This document shows positions 63,630 to 64,000 of a DNA stretch of 64,000 bases, in pieces. The DNA is taken from assembly GCA_016758965.1 (NCBI GenBank), contig JAEPRB010000039.1, positions 62,001 to 126,000 on the forward strand. The letters are read 5' to 3'. The notes beneath the pieces are model-generated. The model was not told the origin of the DNA, did not search any database, and was given only the letters and a program-made list of their open reading frames with translations. How positions within the stretch are numbered: position 1 is the stretch's first letter; each line of letters begins with the position of its first letter. The position numbers and the translations under genes are program-made. The stretch is from Circinella minor (taxonomy: Eukaryota > Mucoromycota > Mucoromycetes > Mucorales > Lichtheimiaceae).

Positions 63630-64000
63630 ACGCTTTCACACACAATTTCAATCATCTTCTTCATTTTGGTCCCAACATGTTGGTATCATTTCACTTAATC
63701 CCGATATTACATTTACCCTCCATTCCATTGACTTGGATGGTCGCGTCCTGCATGTTACTGCTTCACATTCTTCTTTTTCTTTTTCTCCTATTAATATTAT
63801 TGTCATATATGCCCCTGCTCGTTATTATCAGCGAGAACCTTTTTTTACTTCTTTGTCTCAATTGCCTTTTTTTTCTACATCCTCAATTGAACGTAGCATT
63901 CTTTTGGGTGATTTTAATTATCAAATTCTTTCTCGTTCTTCCTCTGGAGTGCCAGACACTTGGAAATCATACCTTTCTTCTTTATGGATAGACTGTATAA

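Larger units (their letters stand above)
63011..64000 (+). pseudogene. LINE ORF2, endonuclease domain, interrupted and cut by the window edge
   Basis: ORF2 starts at ATG 63011. Residues 1-52 give the start of an APE-like endonuclease (IGTLNCRGLP, then LDILTLQETHA with the catalytic Glu). An in-frame TAA at 63167 stops it, and a solo LTR is inserted eight bases later. After the LTR the endonuclease resumes from 63635 (FWSQHVGIISL, IVIYAPARYYQ, ILLGDFNYQ with the Asp-Asn pair) and runs off the window at 64000. The reverse transcriptase would lie beyond. Removing the LTR and one target copy keeps the reading frame, so the insertion is the main break and the TAA a second lesion. The copy cannot make full ORF2. 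Confidence 0.85.

Noticed and set aside
63677..63991. Leu-rich frame at the right end
   Set aside because: It is the out-of-phase reading of the LINE endonuclease, whose true frame contains LLGDFNYQ.

Overview
This window looks like nuclear DNA of a filamentous fungus, most likely an early-diverging one (Mucoromycota, probably Mucorales). The DNA is AT-rich. Genes are split by short introns (about 50-150 bp) with GTAAGT/GTATGT-type donors and TAG/CAG acceptors. Regulators carry long Asn/Gln/Ser runs. The conserved fungal proteins RIM101/PacC, SREBP, SSD1, FAT1 and TAH18 are present. The lineage call is inference; the fungal call is firm. Gene models were built by hand: each exon chain below keeps one reading frame across every junction.

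Layout. 0.9-3.4 kb (+): alpha-arrestin. 3.8-6.0 kb (-): Ecdysoneless-family protein. 7.8-10.0 kb (+): RIM101/PacC zinc-finger regulator with three GCCAAG sites just upstream. 11.2-11.7 and 13.6-14.2 kb (both -): two duplicated genes for small secreted, Kex2-type, four-cysteine proteins that I do not recognise; their flanks are duplicated too. 17.0-20.0 kb (+): FAT1-type acyl-CoA synthetase/fatty-acid transporter in 12 exons. 20.6-22.0 kb (+): intronless aldehyde dehydrogenase. 22.1-24.0 kb (-): Ulp1-type SUMO protease. 24.4-26.8 kb (+): Zn2Cys6 transcription factor A. 27.3-28.5 kb (-): GCIP-like protein. 28.6-32.4 kb (-): SSD1-like RNA-binding pseudonuclease. 32.8-33.7 kb (+): small flavodoxin-like protein. 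34.0-34.7 kb (+): bHLH regulator with an inverted pair of UAS-INO-like sites upstream. 35.9-37.2 kb (-): O-fucosyltransferase-like type II membrane protein. 37.6-39.6 kb (-): CREB/ATF-type bZIP factor with a CRE-like site cluster upstream. 41.2-42.4 kb (+): single-pass membrane protein. 43.5-46.9 kb (+): SREBP with an SRE-like site upstream. 47.5-49.9 kb (-): Zn2Cys6 factor B, paralogue of A with identical intron positions. 50.7-53.5 kb (+): TAH18 diflavin reductase in 13 exons. 54.4-55.9 kb (-): TPR/MYND protein. 56-64 kb: gene-poor and transposon-rich, with decayed coding relics, a small TIR element, and a LINE (ORF1 plus endonuclease part of ORF2) broken by a 453-bp solo LTR with a 5-bp target duplication.

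How the genes relate. The window holds six transcription factors. Four of them (RIM101, bHLH, bZIP, SREBP) have, in their own upstream regions, motifs matching the known binding preference of their own family, which suggests autoregulation. Lipid and membrane functions recur (FAT1, an Ino4-like bHLH, SREBP), but the genes do not form an operon or an obvious cluster. The most novel material is the duplicated secreted-protein pair, the FAT1 microexon carrying the AMP-binding signature, and the nested transposons at the right end.
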